Part shown: positions 10,600-22,092 of the stretch, piece by piece
How positions within the stretch are numbered: position 1 is the stretch's first letter
Layout of the letters: each line of letters begins with the position of its first letter
Assembly: GCA_030789695.1 (NCBI GenBank)
Contig: CM061142.1
Coordinates: 278,869,043-278,933,042 of the forward strand
DNA: 64,000 nucleotides
Direction: 5' to 3'
Source: Scilla litardierei
Taxonomy: Eukaryota; Streptophyta; Magnoliopsida; Asparagales; Asparagaceae
Program-made: the position numbers and the translations under genes
Notes under the pieces: model-generated
Databases searched by the model: none
What the model saw: the letters and a program-made list of their open reading frames with translations, nothing else
What the model was told of the DNA's origin: nothing

Positions 10600-12753
10600 A
10601 TGGCTGCTCTTAGGATAGGCAGTTCTGGCCAAGGGGCGAGGGATTCTCCGGAGTTCAGGCGGGGCGAACCCCGGCTAGTGGGATCAGGCTCCTCCGCTGG
10701 GAGTCGTCCCCTCCGAGATAAGGGGAAGGAGAAGCTTTTCCCAGACTATGCCCGTGATGATGTGGCGCCGGCTGCCGTGCGGCTCAACGTGCCCCCGGTT
10801 GTTCTCCGAACGCCGTCGCGGACCCCTCCTTCAGCGGTCACTGAGATCCGGGAAAGGTATCTCTGCTTCCCGTACGATGTCCGCGTTCCGTTCGTTGACG
10901 AGCGGGTTTGCCTTCCGAGGAGCAATGAGGTCGGCGTATACGTCGAGATGTTCTGCCTGGGTCTTCGTTTCCCGCTCAATCCCTTCTTCATCCAGGTCAT
11001 GGAACATCTCACGGTATCCCTTTGCCAGTTCACCCCTTGCTCGATCGCGGTACTGACGGGCTTCGTAGCGCTCTGCTGTACCCGCGGTCTGGAGCCGTCT
11101 CTCCCCCTTCTCTTCCACTTTTACCAGGTCCAGACGGTCGGGCCGGGGTCATGGCTACAACTTCGAGCCCGTTCGAGGAGGGAATGCTTGATCGGGCTAC
11201 CCCGTTGGTCGGGGGATTGGAGCTCGGATTATGTCTTTGTGGTCTTCTTGGGTGATGCCCAGATTTTGACAAGCTGGGGCGCGTCTGTCCAGCCTCGCCC
11301 GCCGTTAGCCCTTTCTGACATTGATCAGGCAGCCGCCGCGCTGCTGTCGGCTCTTCCTTTGGAATCGAAGTCCATCTGGTCTTTGTTGGACGACCTAATC
11401 CTGAAGGCCGTCTTGTGGTCTCCGGGTAGGTCGCTGTTTTCATCCTCGAATCGCCCTGTGACTCATCCTGATTTCGGTTTCCTTTGCAGGGATGGCGGGC
11501 CGCGAGTTCATCCGTGACGTCGATGAGCTGATCCGTCGTGGAGCCGCTCGGAGCCGAGGCGGTCCCTCCGGAAGGGCGCCTCGACGGACCGTTGAGGAGG
11601 AGGTGCGTCGAGCCGAGCCCTCAGTAGGCAAGGTAGCGGCCGTGCCTCCCGTCTCTTCTTCTGGCGATCTCCTCCCCGGGGGCGTCGTAAGGGCTGGGCC
11701 CGCCCCCTCAGCCTGAGAGGCGGGGGGTAATGACAGGTCAGGTGTAGTCCCTCCTGCCCCTGGAGCGTCCCCTCCCGTTCTTGAGCGTGGAGATGGGGCA
11801 AGGCGGAAGCGCTCCCCTTCGCCACCCGTGGAGCCTCACGGAGGGAAGAAGAGGAAGGAGGACGCGGAGCCCTCCAGCCCGGCCTATTCTATGCCTCCTG
11901 CAGCCACCACCAGGGACCTTCAGGTGGCCCTGACAACCACCCCCGTCGCAGCATCCCCGCTTCCGTCTCCGGGAATCGGAGCTCTTTTGGCGGGCCATAT
12001 GGCTTCCCTCGATGTCGCTCCCGGGAGTTCAGTGTTCGTCGACCGAGCCCTGGCCCAGCAGGTGGCCGAGAGCACCGTCTTCCCCCGGGACCGCAGCACC
12101 CTCGAGAAGATTCCCGCCGACAAGGTGTCGGACTCTTTGGTTTGGACCCTTCAACAGGTTTGGCTATCTTGCAGTCCTTTCTTTTCCTTTACTCTCTTCT
12201 TAACTCATGTACCATCTTCCAGGGTTCAACGCTCGCCGTGGAGTTGCAGCGGCGAGCCATCCACTTGAGGAAGCTGGAGGAGTCCTCCATGAGGGCCCAA
12301 GAGCGAGCCGGGGCGGCGGAGGTAGCGATGGTGGAGGCCCAGATGGAGTCCTGGAATCTCCAGCTCCACGTGACCGAGCTGGAGGGACGAGTGGGTGATC
12401 TCCAGGGAAAGTTGGAGGACGCCCTGCAGTCGGCCGAGGAAGCGGCGGAGTCGTTCCGCCTGGAGAGGGAGGAGCTTCAGAGGGAGTTGTCTGAACGGTG
12501 CCAGGTGGCGCGGCTCGCGGAGGAGGTGGAGAGGGGCGTCGTCGGGACCTTGGGGAAGAGAATCTTCGAGGTTCTCAGGGAAGCCTTTGGTGCGTATGAA
12601 GACCTCATCGCCCCTCGGATCGTCGAGGTCATCCAGTCATCCTTCCGGGAATGTGCGGAGCGCGTTCGGCAAGCCCCTCCGCCAGTCGATCCTCCTCGCT
12701 CCGAGCAGGGCGAAGCGCCTGAGGATGTGTCTTCTCGAGCCCGGGCGCCCTAA
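10600..12753 (+). pseudogene. Antisense additional ORF of a Tat-type element, three exons, one premature stop
   Basis: The ATG at 10600 opens an 826-base first exon. A GT donor at 11426 and a TTTGCAG acceptor ending at 11489 remove a 64-base intron. A second intron (12158-12222) runs from GTTTGG to TTCCAG. Joining keeps one frame throughout, with exons 10600-11425, 11490-12157 and 12223-12753. Exon 1 matches the 'putative gypsy type transposon' domain known from extra ORFs of Tat elements (EVGVYVEMFCLGLRFPLNPF region). Exon 2 is Pro/Arg-rich with a basic KKRK stretch. Exon 3 is a long coiled coil. A TGA at 11714 interrupts exon 2. Function of this family is unknown. It is encoded opposite to gag, as described for some Tat elements. 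Confidence 0.7.
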
Positions 12754-13837
12754 GTCGTCCCCTCCAATTTTTTAGCATCCGCTTCGCTTTGGGCCAGTCT
12801 ATTTGAAATGGGTCCCTGCCTCTGCCATCTCCTCCGGCTTCGCTATCGACTCCCCGCTTCAGAGCCAATAATTGCTGGTTGCATGGATGTTCGCTGAGGC
12901 CAGCAACTAGGGGTCCTTAGCCAGCAAATTTCGCTCTGTCGGTGTCGCCCTAGTCTCTGTTGGTGATGAACTTTGTTGTCTGCCGAAGGTGGATTATTTG
13001 TCGAGAGGTTCCCTCAGTCTTTGATTCCCTGTAAATAAGACACGATTTTGTATCTTGGTTAACTATTATAAACGAGATTGACTTACTCGGTTTTCTCGCA
13101 TTTTAAGCTTTGCTGTCTCGTCCTCGGTCTAGGACTGGGGAAATTGCCTTTAACTTCACGAGCGATGGAGCCGGTCGGCGAGGACAAAGATCCTCGGCTT
13201 AGGACCGGTCGGCGTCCGCGCTGACTGGGGGAATTGCCCCCAGACGAGCGCAAGAGTCGGTCGGCGAGGGCAAAAACCCTTCGACTTAGGACCGATCGGC
13301 GTCCGCACTGGCCGGGGGATCGCCCCCAGACCTATGCGTGCAGGGATTGGTCGGCGAGGGCAAGGCTCCTCGGCTTAGGACCGGTCGGCGTCCGCACTGG
13401 CTGGGGGAGTTGCCCCCAAATGAGTGCAACAATCGGTCGGCGAGATAAAAACTCCTCGACTTAGGACCGATCGGCGTCCGCGCTGGCCGGGGGGATTGCC
13501 CCTGGACTTACGTGCGCTGGGATTGGTCGGCGAGGGCAAGGCTCCTCGGCTTAGGACCGGTTGGCGTCCATACTGGCTGGGGGAATTGCCCCCAGATTTA
13601 TGAGCGCCTCCCTTCCAGTATGGCAGCGATCTTCATTGTTTCACGCCCTTAGTGAGACGTTGATTCCATCGAGGATTTAAGAAAAGACAAAAGGGAATGC
13701 GATTGTACTCTTAAGAGTCCTGTCGGACTAGTACATTTGGAGGAAAAGGAAAAAAGGAAATGAAGCTAGGTAGAGGGATGTGAACCTAGATAACTCCCTC
13801 TTACTAGGCTGCAACCGGGGGGAGAGACCTCGCCCGC
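12754..13837. other. Spacer between the antisense ORF and gag of the Tat-type element
   Basis: Apart from the tandem array at 13173-13611, I see no coding signal in this 1.1-kb spacer. It would need to hold several kilobases of pol in a complete relative, so its shortness is the main evidence that pol was deleted or never present. Confidence 0.6.
13173..13611. repeat. Five tandem units of alternating 86 and 90 bases
   Basis: Units start with GGTCGGCGAG at 13173, 13259, 13349, 13435 and 13525. Spacing is therefore 86, 90, 86, 90, which implies a 176-base dimer as the higher-order repeat. Each unit holds TCCTCGGCTTAGGACC and a near-palindrome around GGGGGAATTGCCCCC. The array lies between the end of gag and the end of the antisense ORF, where pol would be in an autonomous element. 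Confidence 0.85.
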
Positions 13838-15415
13838 TCACTCTATGATGCGGAGGGGACCTTGGACGGTGTTGATCTTCTTCCCCTTGTCTGGCTGCGT
13901 GGAGGTCCCTTCTCAGTGGGCCGGCTCGTCGGCTTGGCTCCTGGTGTGCCCCCGGCTCATCAGCTTCTCAATGTCCTTCTTTAAATGCCAGCAGTCTTCA
14001 GTGTCATGGCCATCGTCCTTATGGTACTTGCAGTACTTCTCCCTGTTCTTCCCACCTCTTTTTGCCTTCGGTGGGGGGCGATCAGCTCGCTCTTCCTTCT
14101 GTACTTGGGCGAGGACGGCGTCTGGGGTGGTGTCCCTCGTGCCTTCTCCATGCTGTCTGTTCCTTGGCCTCTTCTCGGTCCGGTACCCTTCGGGGCTGCC
14201 TCGTCCGCCGTCGCCGCGCTTGGTCCCTCGAGTGGATTTTCCAGCATCCTCGGCCAAGGCCTCCTCGGTCAACATGAAGCGCTCGGCCCTCGCCATGATC
14301 CCGGGGAGGTCCTTCGGGGGATCGTTGTGCAGGGACTTCTTGAGGCCTCTGTGGCGAAGCCCTTTCTTAAGGGCCGTTTGGACCACCAGGTCGGGAGGGC
14401 TGTTCACGTTCGGCCTCTCCGCATTGAAGCGGCGCATGAACTGCCGGAGCGGCTCGGCCGGGCCTTGCACTATGTTGAACAGATGTTCAGCATCAAGCTT
14501 GATCTGTCTCCCTGCCATGAACTGCTTGCAGAACAACTGGGTGAGTTCCTCAAAGCTGTCGATGGAGCGGCTGGGCAGGCTGCGGTACCAGGTCCTCGCC
14601 GCTCCCCTGAGAGTTGAATAGAAGCCTCGGCAGAGCAGGTCATCGTCAGCTCCTTGGAAGGACATGTCTCCCTCGTAGTCCATTACGTGGTGTCCCGGGT
14701 CCCCTATCCCATCATACTTCCCCAGCGCCGGGATCCTGAATCGAGAGGGGACCCGTGCATCGGTTATTCTCCGTGATAGGGGGCACCGGTCTCCGTGGAT
14801 GCCTCCGGGGATTCGACAGTCGCCTGCCTCTGGCTCGTTCGGTGGTGGAGGGTGCACAGGCGCCGGCGGGGCCGGCTCCGCGGCCCTCGCCACGCTGGGG
14901 GTCGGGCTGACCCGGCGCTCCCGGCTCCCTCAGCGGGGGCTCCTGCTCCGCCGTGATCGGTCTCTTGAGTGGTGTCGTTCGCTTCTCCTGCGGCGGGACG
15001 ACCGTGACCGACGAGATGATGCAGTCATCGATTCGCCCTCCGTCCCTTCGGTTTCTCTACGGCTCCTTTCACGATAAGGGGAGGAGGCGCGTGATCTCGC
15101 CTGACGGGAGTCGGAGAGCATGAACCGACGATCCGCGTTCGGTTTTTTGGTCCCGTGGTCGTCGACCACGGCGGATCGCAAGAGCGGGGGACCCCCCGCC
15201 CATCGATGGCCATCGCCTAACGTGCCTCCGTTGGATGGTGCAGGGCCGACGAGCTGCTGTACCGTCGCGACCAACGTCTGGAGGCTCGCGTTGGTCTCCT
15301 GAGCCAGGGCACGGAGCTGTCCCTGTGTGACCAGTTCTGAGCCGCCGGTCTCTTCGGTTGAGGGGGCGAGGTGATCGCCGACGGTCGTGTCTTCGGGGTT
15401 GCCGTTGGATGCGCC
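13838..15415 (-). pseudogene. Tat-type gag, main part, with two in-frame TGA stops
   Basis: The leftward frame continues from 23791-23735 across the Copia insertion and ends at a TGA at 13838-13840. TGA codons at 14930-14932 and 13913-13915 interrupt it; both would be CGA with one C-to-T change, typical of methyl-CpG decay. Order of regions: Gln/Leu-rich N-terminus, Arg/Ser-rich linker, then the Gypsy gag core (RIPALGKYDG, ARTWYRSLP, FEELTQLFCKQF, EPLRQFMRRFN) and a Cys/His segment (CKYHKDDGHDTEDCWHLK). Together these make about 540 codons counting the distal N-terminal piece. The nucleocapsid-like end and missing pol suggest particle formation would depend on enzymes from another element. 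Confidence 0.75.
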
Positions 15416-16019
15416 TGTTGGATATGGAAGGCGTTTGTACACCCTTGTGGGGATGTACGAGGGAATACGGACCTCGAACGTCGCGCACACGAAGTCATGT
15501 GCAAAGGGAATCTGTTCCCTTGCGGAGAGGATCTCTGTATGAGTGGGAAAGTCGCATTATATATGCATAAATGCATGCGACATATGGCTAATAAAGGGGG
15601 AATATCTTAAGCTTATGTTGTACCATGCATATGGTACAACTTAAGCTTATAATGTGCCATGCATCATGGTACACCTTAATTAAGTTGTTCCAAAGGAACA
15701 ACTTACCCTAAAATAACTACCTTGGGGGCTATAAATAAGACCCAAGGGTAGCCATTTTCCTTACACCATTTGCATGAAATTCATGCATGCATCTTCTTCA
15801 TAGCGAAGCTCTGCAGAAATATTTTCTCTCCCTCCATCCAAGTTCTTAATCTAAAATAGAGATTTAGATTGTGGATTAGTAGCCTTACTCTGTTCGTGAG
15901 AAGACTCGATCCGTCGTGGCGAATCCGAAGGCAAAGTTCCGAGACTACCGCTCCGCATACGCTAGCGTAAGTCTCCACTTTAATTATCGATCCTAACTCT
16001 GTTTTGGCAGGATCCTACA
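15416..16019 (+). mobile_element. 5' LTR of the nested Copia element
   Basis: Upstream of the TATAAATA box (15730-15737) are three closely spaced inverted repeats: GTTGTACCAT/ATGGTACAAC around 15617-15640, TGTGCCATG/CATGGTACA near 15655-15674, and GTTGTTCC/GGAACAAC near 15683-15702. These may be control elements. The right LTR (23126-23729) has the same arrangement. Confidence 0.9.
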
Positions 16020-16020
16020 T

Positions 16021-16033
16021 TGGTATCAGAGCC
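16021..16033 (+). promoter_or_regulatory. tRNA-Met primer-binding site of the nested Copia element
   Basis: TGGTATCAGAGCC lies one base after the LTR. This is the standard initiator-methionine primer site of plant Copia elements. Confidence 0.9.
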
Positions 16034-16090
16034 ATATGGGTTCGCCCCGGTCAAACCAACGCCCCGTCGAAACTATGAACGAGTCGTTGT

Positions 16091-16230
16091 CTTTTTCACG
16101 AATGGGTCTCCTACTATTACGGATATAGTAGGAACGCTTCGTGACGGAGAGAACGCAGCGGTTGTTCTTTTCACGTTAGGGTCTCCTATCATTACGGATA
16201 TGGTAGGAACTCTCCGTGACGGGAAGAACC
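16091..16230 (+). repeat. Two copies of a 77-base unit in the Copia leader
   Basis: Two segments beginning TTTTTCACGAATGGGTCTCC and TTTTCACGTTAGGGTCTCC and ending GGAAGAAC- or GGAGAGAAC-like bases are spaced about 77 bases apart. Confidence 0.7.
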
Positions 16231-16499
16231 GACCGTTCACATAGTATGTTATTTTTCATTTTTTGTACACGGCCATTAGAAAATAACTAATTTCTCGACG
16301 AACGGGTGCTTCATCGACGAACGGGTGCTTCATCGAGGAAGATGATGGTAGTTATTTCCATCGGGTAAGAGTAAATTTGGTGCATGTGCACCATGGCCAA
16401 ATGGGCTATGAAGGCCATGCACCCCCTCTCCCCATGCGGAGGGAGTTGGCTACGGCCAATAACCACCGGTGACCACCCCATCAAGGGGGAGGAATGAGT

Positions 16500-17225
16500 G
16501 CGGCAACCCCATTTAAAGGGGGTGGCCGGCCATGGCCAAAGGGGCCATGGCCGGCCAACGCCGAATGGCCTTGGCCATGACCGGCCATGGCCAAGCCATG
16601 GCCGGCCATGGCCAGGCCGGCAGTGGCCGGCCTTGGCCAAGCCCTGCCGGCCAGGCCGGCCTGCCGGCCCTGGCAGAGGCCAGGGCCGGCGCCCTGGCCA
16701 CTGCCAGGGCCAGGCCGGCCCTGGCAGTGGCCAGGGCCGGCGCCCTAGCCTCAGGCCAGGGCCTGGCCGAGGCCAGGGCAGGAGCCCTGGCCCCGGCCAG
16801 CGGCCAGGCCGCCCTGGCAGAGGCCAGGGCAGCACCCTGGCCTCAGGCCAGGGCCTGGCCGAGGCCAGGGCAGGAGCCCTGGCCCCGGCCAGTGGCCTGG
16901 CCGGCCGGCCCTGGCAGAGGCCAGGGCCGGCGCCCTGGCCTCAGGCCAGGGCCTGGCCGAGGCCAGGGCAGGAGCCCTGGCCCCGGCCAGCGGCCAGGCC
17001 GCCCTGGCAGAGGCCAGGGCAGCACCCTGGCCTCAGGCCAGGGCCTGGCCGAGGCCAGGGCAGGAGCCCTGGCCCCGGCCAGTGGCCTGGCCGACCGGCC
17101 CTGGCAGAGGCCAGGGCCTGGCCGCCCCTGGCCGAGGGGGCCAGGGCCCCTGGCCGGCCAGGGCAGAGGCCCTGGCCGGCCCTTGGCCAAGCCCCGGTCA
17201 GGGCAGAGGCCCTGGCCGGGAGAAT
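16500..17225. repeat. GGCC-rich palindromic array in the Copia leader
   Basis: About 720 bases are built almost only from GGCCAGGGC, CCTGGCC, GCCGGCC and CATGGCC words. Within it 16741-16930 is repeated at 16931-17120, a 190-base period. Sub-blocks such as GAGGCCAGGGCAGGAGCCCTG recur inside each half. The long Gly/Pro/Ala/Arg-rich ORFs on both strands come from the lack of AT-rich stop codons and are not credible proteins. The array lies between the primer-binding site and gag, so it would be part of the packaged RNA leader. Confidence 0.85.
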
Positions 17226-17289
17226 TTGCATTTCGAAAATTGGTCGACCAATTTTGTGTTTTTGGTCGACCAATCTGGCAGAAGGTCTG

Positions 17290-17570
17290 AGTCGACTGCA
17301 AACTTACCAACTGACCCATACGGGGTGACAAAAGGCATTGGTCAAACTCGAATGTGTCGATTAGCCCATACGGGGCTAACCACAGTGCCATCTAGTTCAT
17401 ACGGGACTAACGTTTTAATGAAGTTTTTTGGGCTCTACTCCTTGAAGATTAGCCATAGTGCTCTACTTCATGCGAGATTAGCCATGTCATTGTGCTCTAC
17501 TCTACGGAGATTAGCCAATGTACTTGTGACGTTGTGTTCTACTCTACGGAGATTAGCCAACGTGCTTTCA
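17290..17570 (+). repeat. Degenerate short repeats downstream of the GC array
   Basis: Variants of CCATACGGGGCTAAC (three) and CTCTACTCTACGGAGATTAGCCA (four) recur in tandem. Copies diverge in length and sequence. No coding content is evident. Confidence 0.6.
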
Positions 17571-18020
17571 AATTTTTGGAAAAAGATGTTTTTCAAATAG
17601 GTTATGTCCCGTCCTTAAATCGGGACAGCGCAATTTAGAATTCCAAGACCTACCACGATCCGGCCATGGTTATCTAACCCATGGGTGTGTAGAACAGGTC
17701 TCGTGGCTTGGCAATTGTTGCGTTAAAATTCTTTGCGCTAATTCTCACCTATTCTATTTTGAAAGATATGTTTTTCAAAGTAATTTTCCGCTGCTAATAC
17801 CATACGGGTATTATTTCTGATTTCTTTTTACTTAAGATAAGTAAGAGGGATACTTTGAAAGTTACTTCTAGATGGTAGTTGGGAACGTAGTGAACTTCTC
17901 GATTCTAGAGTAACATTTCAACGCATCCAAGGAACTTATCAAGTGTTTAAAGAATCGAAACTTTATGCATTAAATTTTGATCGTGTTTTTCCATTTTCTT
18001 TGCAGTTTTTTGAATCGAAT

Positions 18021-21000
18021 ATGTCTACCGCTTCTAAGAATATTGTCGCAGAGCTTAACAAAGGTGAAAAGCTCAACGGCGACAATTATAAACTTTGGTC
18101 AATTAAAATCCAATATGTTTTGGAGGAGCAAGATGTGCTCGAAACACTCCAAAACATAATGGTAGAACCTGAGTTGGGCAATACGGTCCAACACAAGAGG
18201 GACCGGGAAGCTTATGACACTTGGACTCGAAAGAACAAAATAGCACGCATTACGTTACTGTCCACAATGGACAATGACATAATGCATCTATTTCGGGAAT
18301 TCGATCTAGCCAAAGACATATGGTCTGAACTAGAAGTAAAGTTTGGTGGAACTTCGGTTACCAAACTCCGCTCCTTGAATATTCAATTTGATTCGTACAA
18401 GATGCGGCGAGATCATTCTATGAAAAAGCATCTCCGCCACATGGCGAATCTAATATCTGAATTAAAGGATGCGGGTGTTACGCTGTCTGACGAACAGCAG
18501 ATCCAAGCAGTCATTCGTTCATTCCCAGATAGCTGGGATAACATGAAAATGCACCTCACTCATAATGAGTGCATTAAAACTTTAAGCGATGTATCGAAAC
18601 ACCTCAAACTCGAGGAAGAGCGGATTCAAGCCGCAAAACCAAGTGCAGAAGTGCACGTGGCCGCTAGTTCCTCACATGGAGGAAATAAGCGGAAGAATAA
18701 ACACTTAAGGTTTGTGAACGAACGAAAGCAAGAACCGGAAACCTCAAAGAAGACTAAGAACAAAAAGTGGCAAAAGAATGTGCACTCAAAGAAGAAAAAC
18801 TTGAAGAAGATCAAGTGCTTTAAGTGCAACAAGTACGGTCACTTCGCCCGTAAGTGTACGGATGGAAGTGATAAGGTAACTTGTAGGGCTAGTTACATAT
18901 GTGTTTCTAGTTCCATGTTTCTTGCTGAATCTAACTATTTTTGGTTGATTGATTCAGGGGTCACAGACCACGTTGCGAAGGACAGAAGGTTCTTCGTAGA
19001 GTATCGAAGGATAACTCAAGGAACAAAGTGGATATACGTCGGCAACAACACTCGTGTTGAAGTCAAAGGCGTCGGAACATGTAAGCTAGTTCTCGACAAC
19101 GGCCGGACATTATTATTGCACGACGTCCTCTTTGCTCCAGATATTAGAAGGAATATCGTTTCCGTGGTCATGTTAATGTCTTTAGATTATGAGTGGAGGT
19201 TCTATAAACAATATGTTGACCTTATTTGTAATAATTCTTTGATTGGTTCTGGTAATGTTTGTAATGGATTAATTGTTTTAAACACAATGTATGATGATTC
19301 TTCTTCCATTAATGAAAGTTTTCATTTGACAAATGCTTCTAACTCTGAATCTGAGATCATTTGTTGGCATGCAAGACTTGTTCATATTGGACCAACTAGA
19401 ATGGATAGACTTGCCAAAAGTGGCTTGCTATCTAATGTTTCAAAAGTTGAAATGTCGACTTGCGAACATTGTCTTGTAGGGAAAACTTGTCGCAAGCCGT
19501 TTGGAACTGGCACAAGGGCCGAAGTTCCATTACAGCTTATCCATTCGGACATTTGCGGTCCAATGAATGTTAAGACAAGACGCGGGAAGTCCTATTTCAT
19601 CACATTCATTGATGACTTCACCCGTTTCGGACATATCTATTTGATATCCCACAAAAGTGAAGCTTTGGCTTGCTTTAAAAACTATATGAGTTTAGTGGAG
19701 AATCAATTAGATCGCAAGATTAAGGTTTTGCGAACCGATAGGGGCGGTGAATATCAATCAATAAGTTTTAAGGAACTTTGTGATGAAAAAAGGCATAGTT
19801 CATCAAATAACTATGCCTTATACTCCGCAACAAAACGGTGTTGCGGAAAGAAGAAATAGGACATTGATGGAAATGGTCCGATCAATGATGTCTCAGGCAA
19901 ATTTGCCCATCACCTTTTGGGGTGATGCATTGTTGACGGCAGCGTTCATCTTAAACCGTGTACCCTCGAAGTCGGTAAGTTCTACTCCTTATGAGTTGTG
20001 GAACAATAGAACTCCAGACTTAAGCATTCTAAAACCTTGGGGTTGTGCCTCTTATGCACATTTGTCCTCTCACAAATATGGAAAACTTGGGCCACGTGGG
20101 AGGAAGTGTATCTTCATCAGATATGCTGAAAACTCCAAAGGATATGTTTTCGTCGGTCAAGAGGACAATGGGGGTCTTATAGAATTCGAATCGAGGGATG
20201 TTGTCTTCTTGGAAAATGAGTTTCCAAGACAGGGTGAGATAAGTCAAGACTTATCCTTGTTTGAGACTTGGGATCAAGAAGGATCGGAACGTTCGAGTGG
20301 GAGAATTCTTGGTGAAGAAGAAAATACGTTTCAAACTTCACCAATGGATGATACGAACGATACCAATCCTATTCCGAGTGGGAGTGATATTATTCCAAGT
20401 GGGAGTGATGTCATTCCAAGTGGGAGTGATCAAACTCAAACAAGACGTAGTAATCGAACGAGGCTAACACCTCTGAGATTTGAGGATGAATTTCCTCAAA
20501 CATTCATGACATTACTACAAGATGATGACGAACCTGCAAATTTCAAACAGGCCGTCACATGCCCTGCTAAACATAAATGGATAGCAGCAATGGAAGAAGA
20601 ACTTCAATCCATGAAAACAAACCAAGTTTGGGACTTGGTTGATTTACCTAAGGGACGTAGAGCCATTGGGAACAAGTGGGTTCTCAAAATCAAGCATAAG
20701 GCTGATGGCTCCATCGAGAAATATAAAGCTCGCCTTGTTGCGAAAGGTTTCACGCAACAGGAAGGAATAGACTACGAAGAGACTTTCTCTCCTGTCGTGC
20801 GTTTTACCTCGATTCGCTTAATTCTGGCAATGGTGGCTTGTTTGGACCTCGAATTACATCAGATGGATGTAAAGACTGTCTTTCTTAACGGAGAACTAGA
20901 TGAGGAGATCTACATGGAACAACCAAACGGGTTCGTACAAGAAGAAAACAAACATAAGGTTTGTAAACTTTGTAAATCCATATATGGTCTTAAACAATCC

Positions 21001-22092
21001 TCAAGGCAGTGGTATATGCGCTTTCAAGAAGTTGTTTTGTCGTATGGATTCTCCATGCTCGACGAAGACAACTGCGTATATATTAAGAGGATTAAAAACA
21101 AGTATGTAATTATGTCTCTTTATGTAGATGACATACTTATAGCCGGAAATGATAAGCGTCTTATATTGGATATCAAAGCTTGGCTTTCATCCGTCTTTGA
21201 AATGAAAGACATGGGTGAAGCTGCATATATCCTTGGGGTTAAGATCTCAAGGAACCGTTCCAAGAAACTTCTTTCTCTCTCTCAAGAGACTTATATAAAG
21301 AAAGTTTTAGAACGGTTTAATATGCAGGACTGCAAGCCAATTGATACTCCAATAAGCAAAGGCGAGGGTCTATGTTTGGAGATGTGTCCCAAAGATCCAA
21401 AAGAAAAGAAAGCTATGGAAAAAGTTCCATACTCCAGTGCTGTCGGGAGTCTGATGTACGCCATGATGTGTACCAGACCAGACATTTGCTATGCTGTTGG
21501 TATGGTAAGCCGTTACCAATCCAACCCAGGACAAGCACACTGGAAAGCGGTTAAGAGGATATTAAGATACCTCAAAGGGACTGCAGACTATGCGTTATGC
21601 TATCAAGGCAATACCTTGAGACTCGAAGGCCATACCGATGCTGATTGGGCGGGTGATCTCGACGAGCGAAGATCTACCTCAGGCTTTGTTTACTTGCTCG
21701 GGAATGGTGCAATATCCTGGAGCAGCAAGAAGCAAACCTGCATCGCCTTATCAACCATGGAAGCCGAATTCGTAGCATTCAACATGGCGGTCCAAGAAGC
21801 TGTTTGGCTTAGGAAATTCTTAGACAGGCTGACGAATGCCTCTGACTCGAGCACTGTTCCCATATACAGTGATAGTCAAGCTTCGATTGCTTATGTCAAA
21901 GATCCTAAATTTCATTGTAAGACCAAACATATTGACATTCGATTCAAGTTTGCGAAGGACTATGACAAACGGAAGGAAGTAGACATAGGATACATATCCA
22001 CGCATGAGATGATAGCGGATCCCCTTACCAAGGCGATCCCCAGAGATGTGTTTTTCAAACACTTATCATCTATGGGAATGCGTAGATGCTGA
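18021..22092 (+). pseudogene. Copia gag-pol polyprotein with a single frameshift in integrase
   Basis: The likely start is ATG 18021, after a pyrimidine-rich TTTGCAG. Order: gag with a CCHC knuckle (CFKCNKYGHFARKC, near 18815); protease with LIDSG (near 18953); integrase with its HHCC zinc region and first two acidic residues (HSDICGP, RTDRGGEY); then the frame breaks. In the next frame follow TPQQNGVAERRNR, reverse transcriptase with YVDDIL (near 21121), and RNase H with HTDADWAG and a late TKAIPRD tail ending at 22092. The break lies in a run of six A at 19785-19790 and is explained by one extra A. Everything else is open, so the element was active recently, or the break is a sequence error. 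Confidence 0.9.

Noticed and set aside
10746..12123. Several minus-strand ORFs opposite the spliced antisense ORF
   Set aside because: They are shadows in GC-rich sequence. The plus-strand frame has splice sites, phase agreement and a known domain.
13845..14621. 258- and 210-codon plus-strand ORFs in the 13.8-14.6 kb region
   Set aside because: They lie opposite the gag frame, whose recognisable motifs are on the minus strand; the plus-strand products have no recognisable domain.
16498..17328. Long ORFs of 170-276 codons on both strands, rich in Gly, Pro, Arg and Ala
   Set aside because: They are translations of the GGCC array, which has almost no stop codons in any frame. There is no domain, and both strands are equally open.
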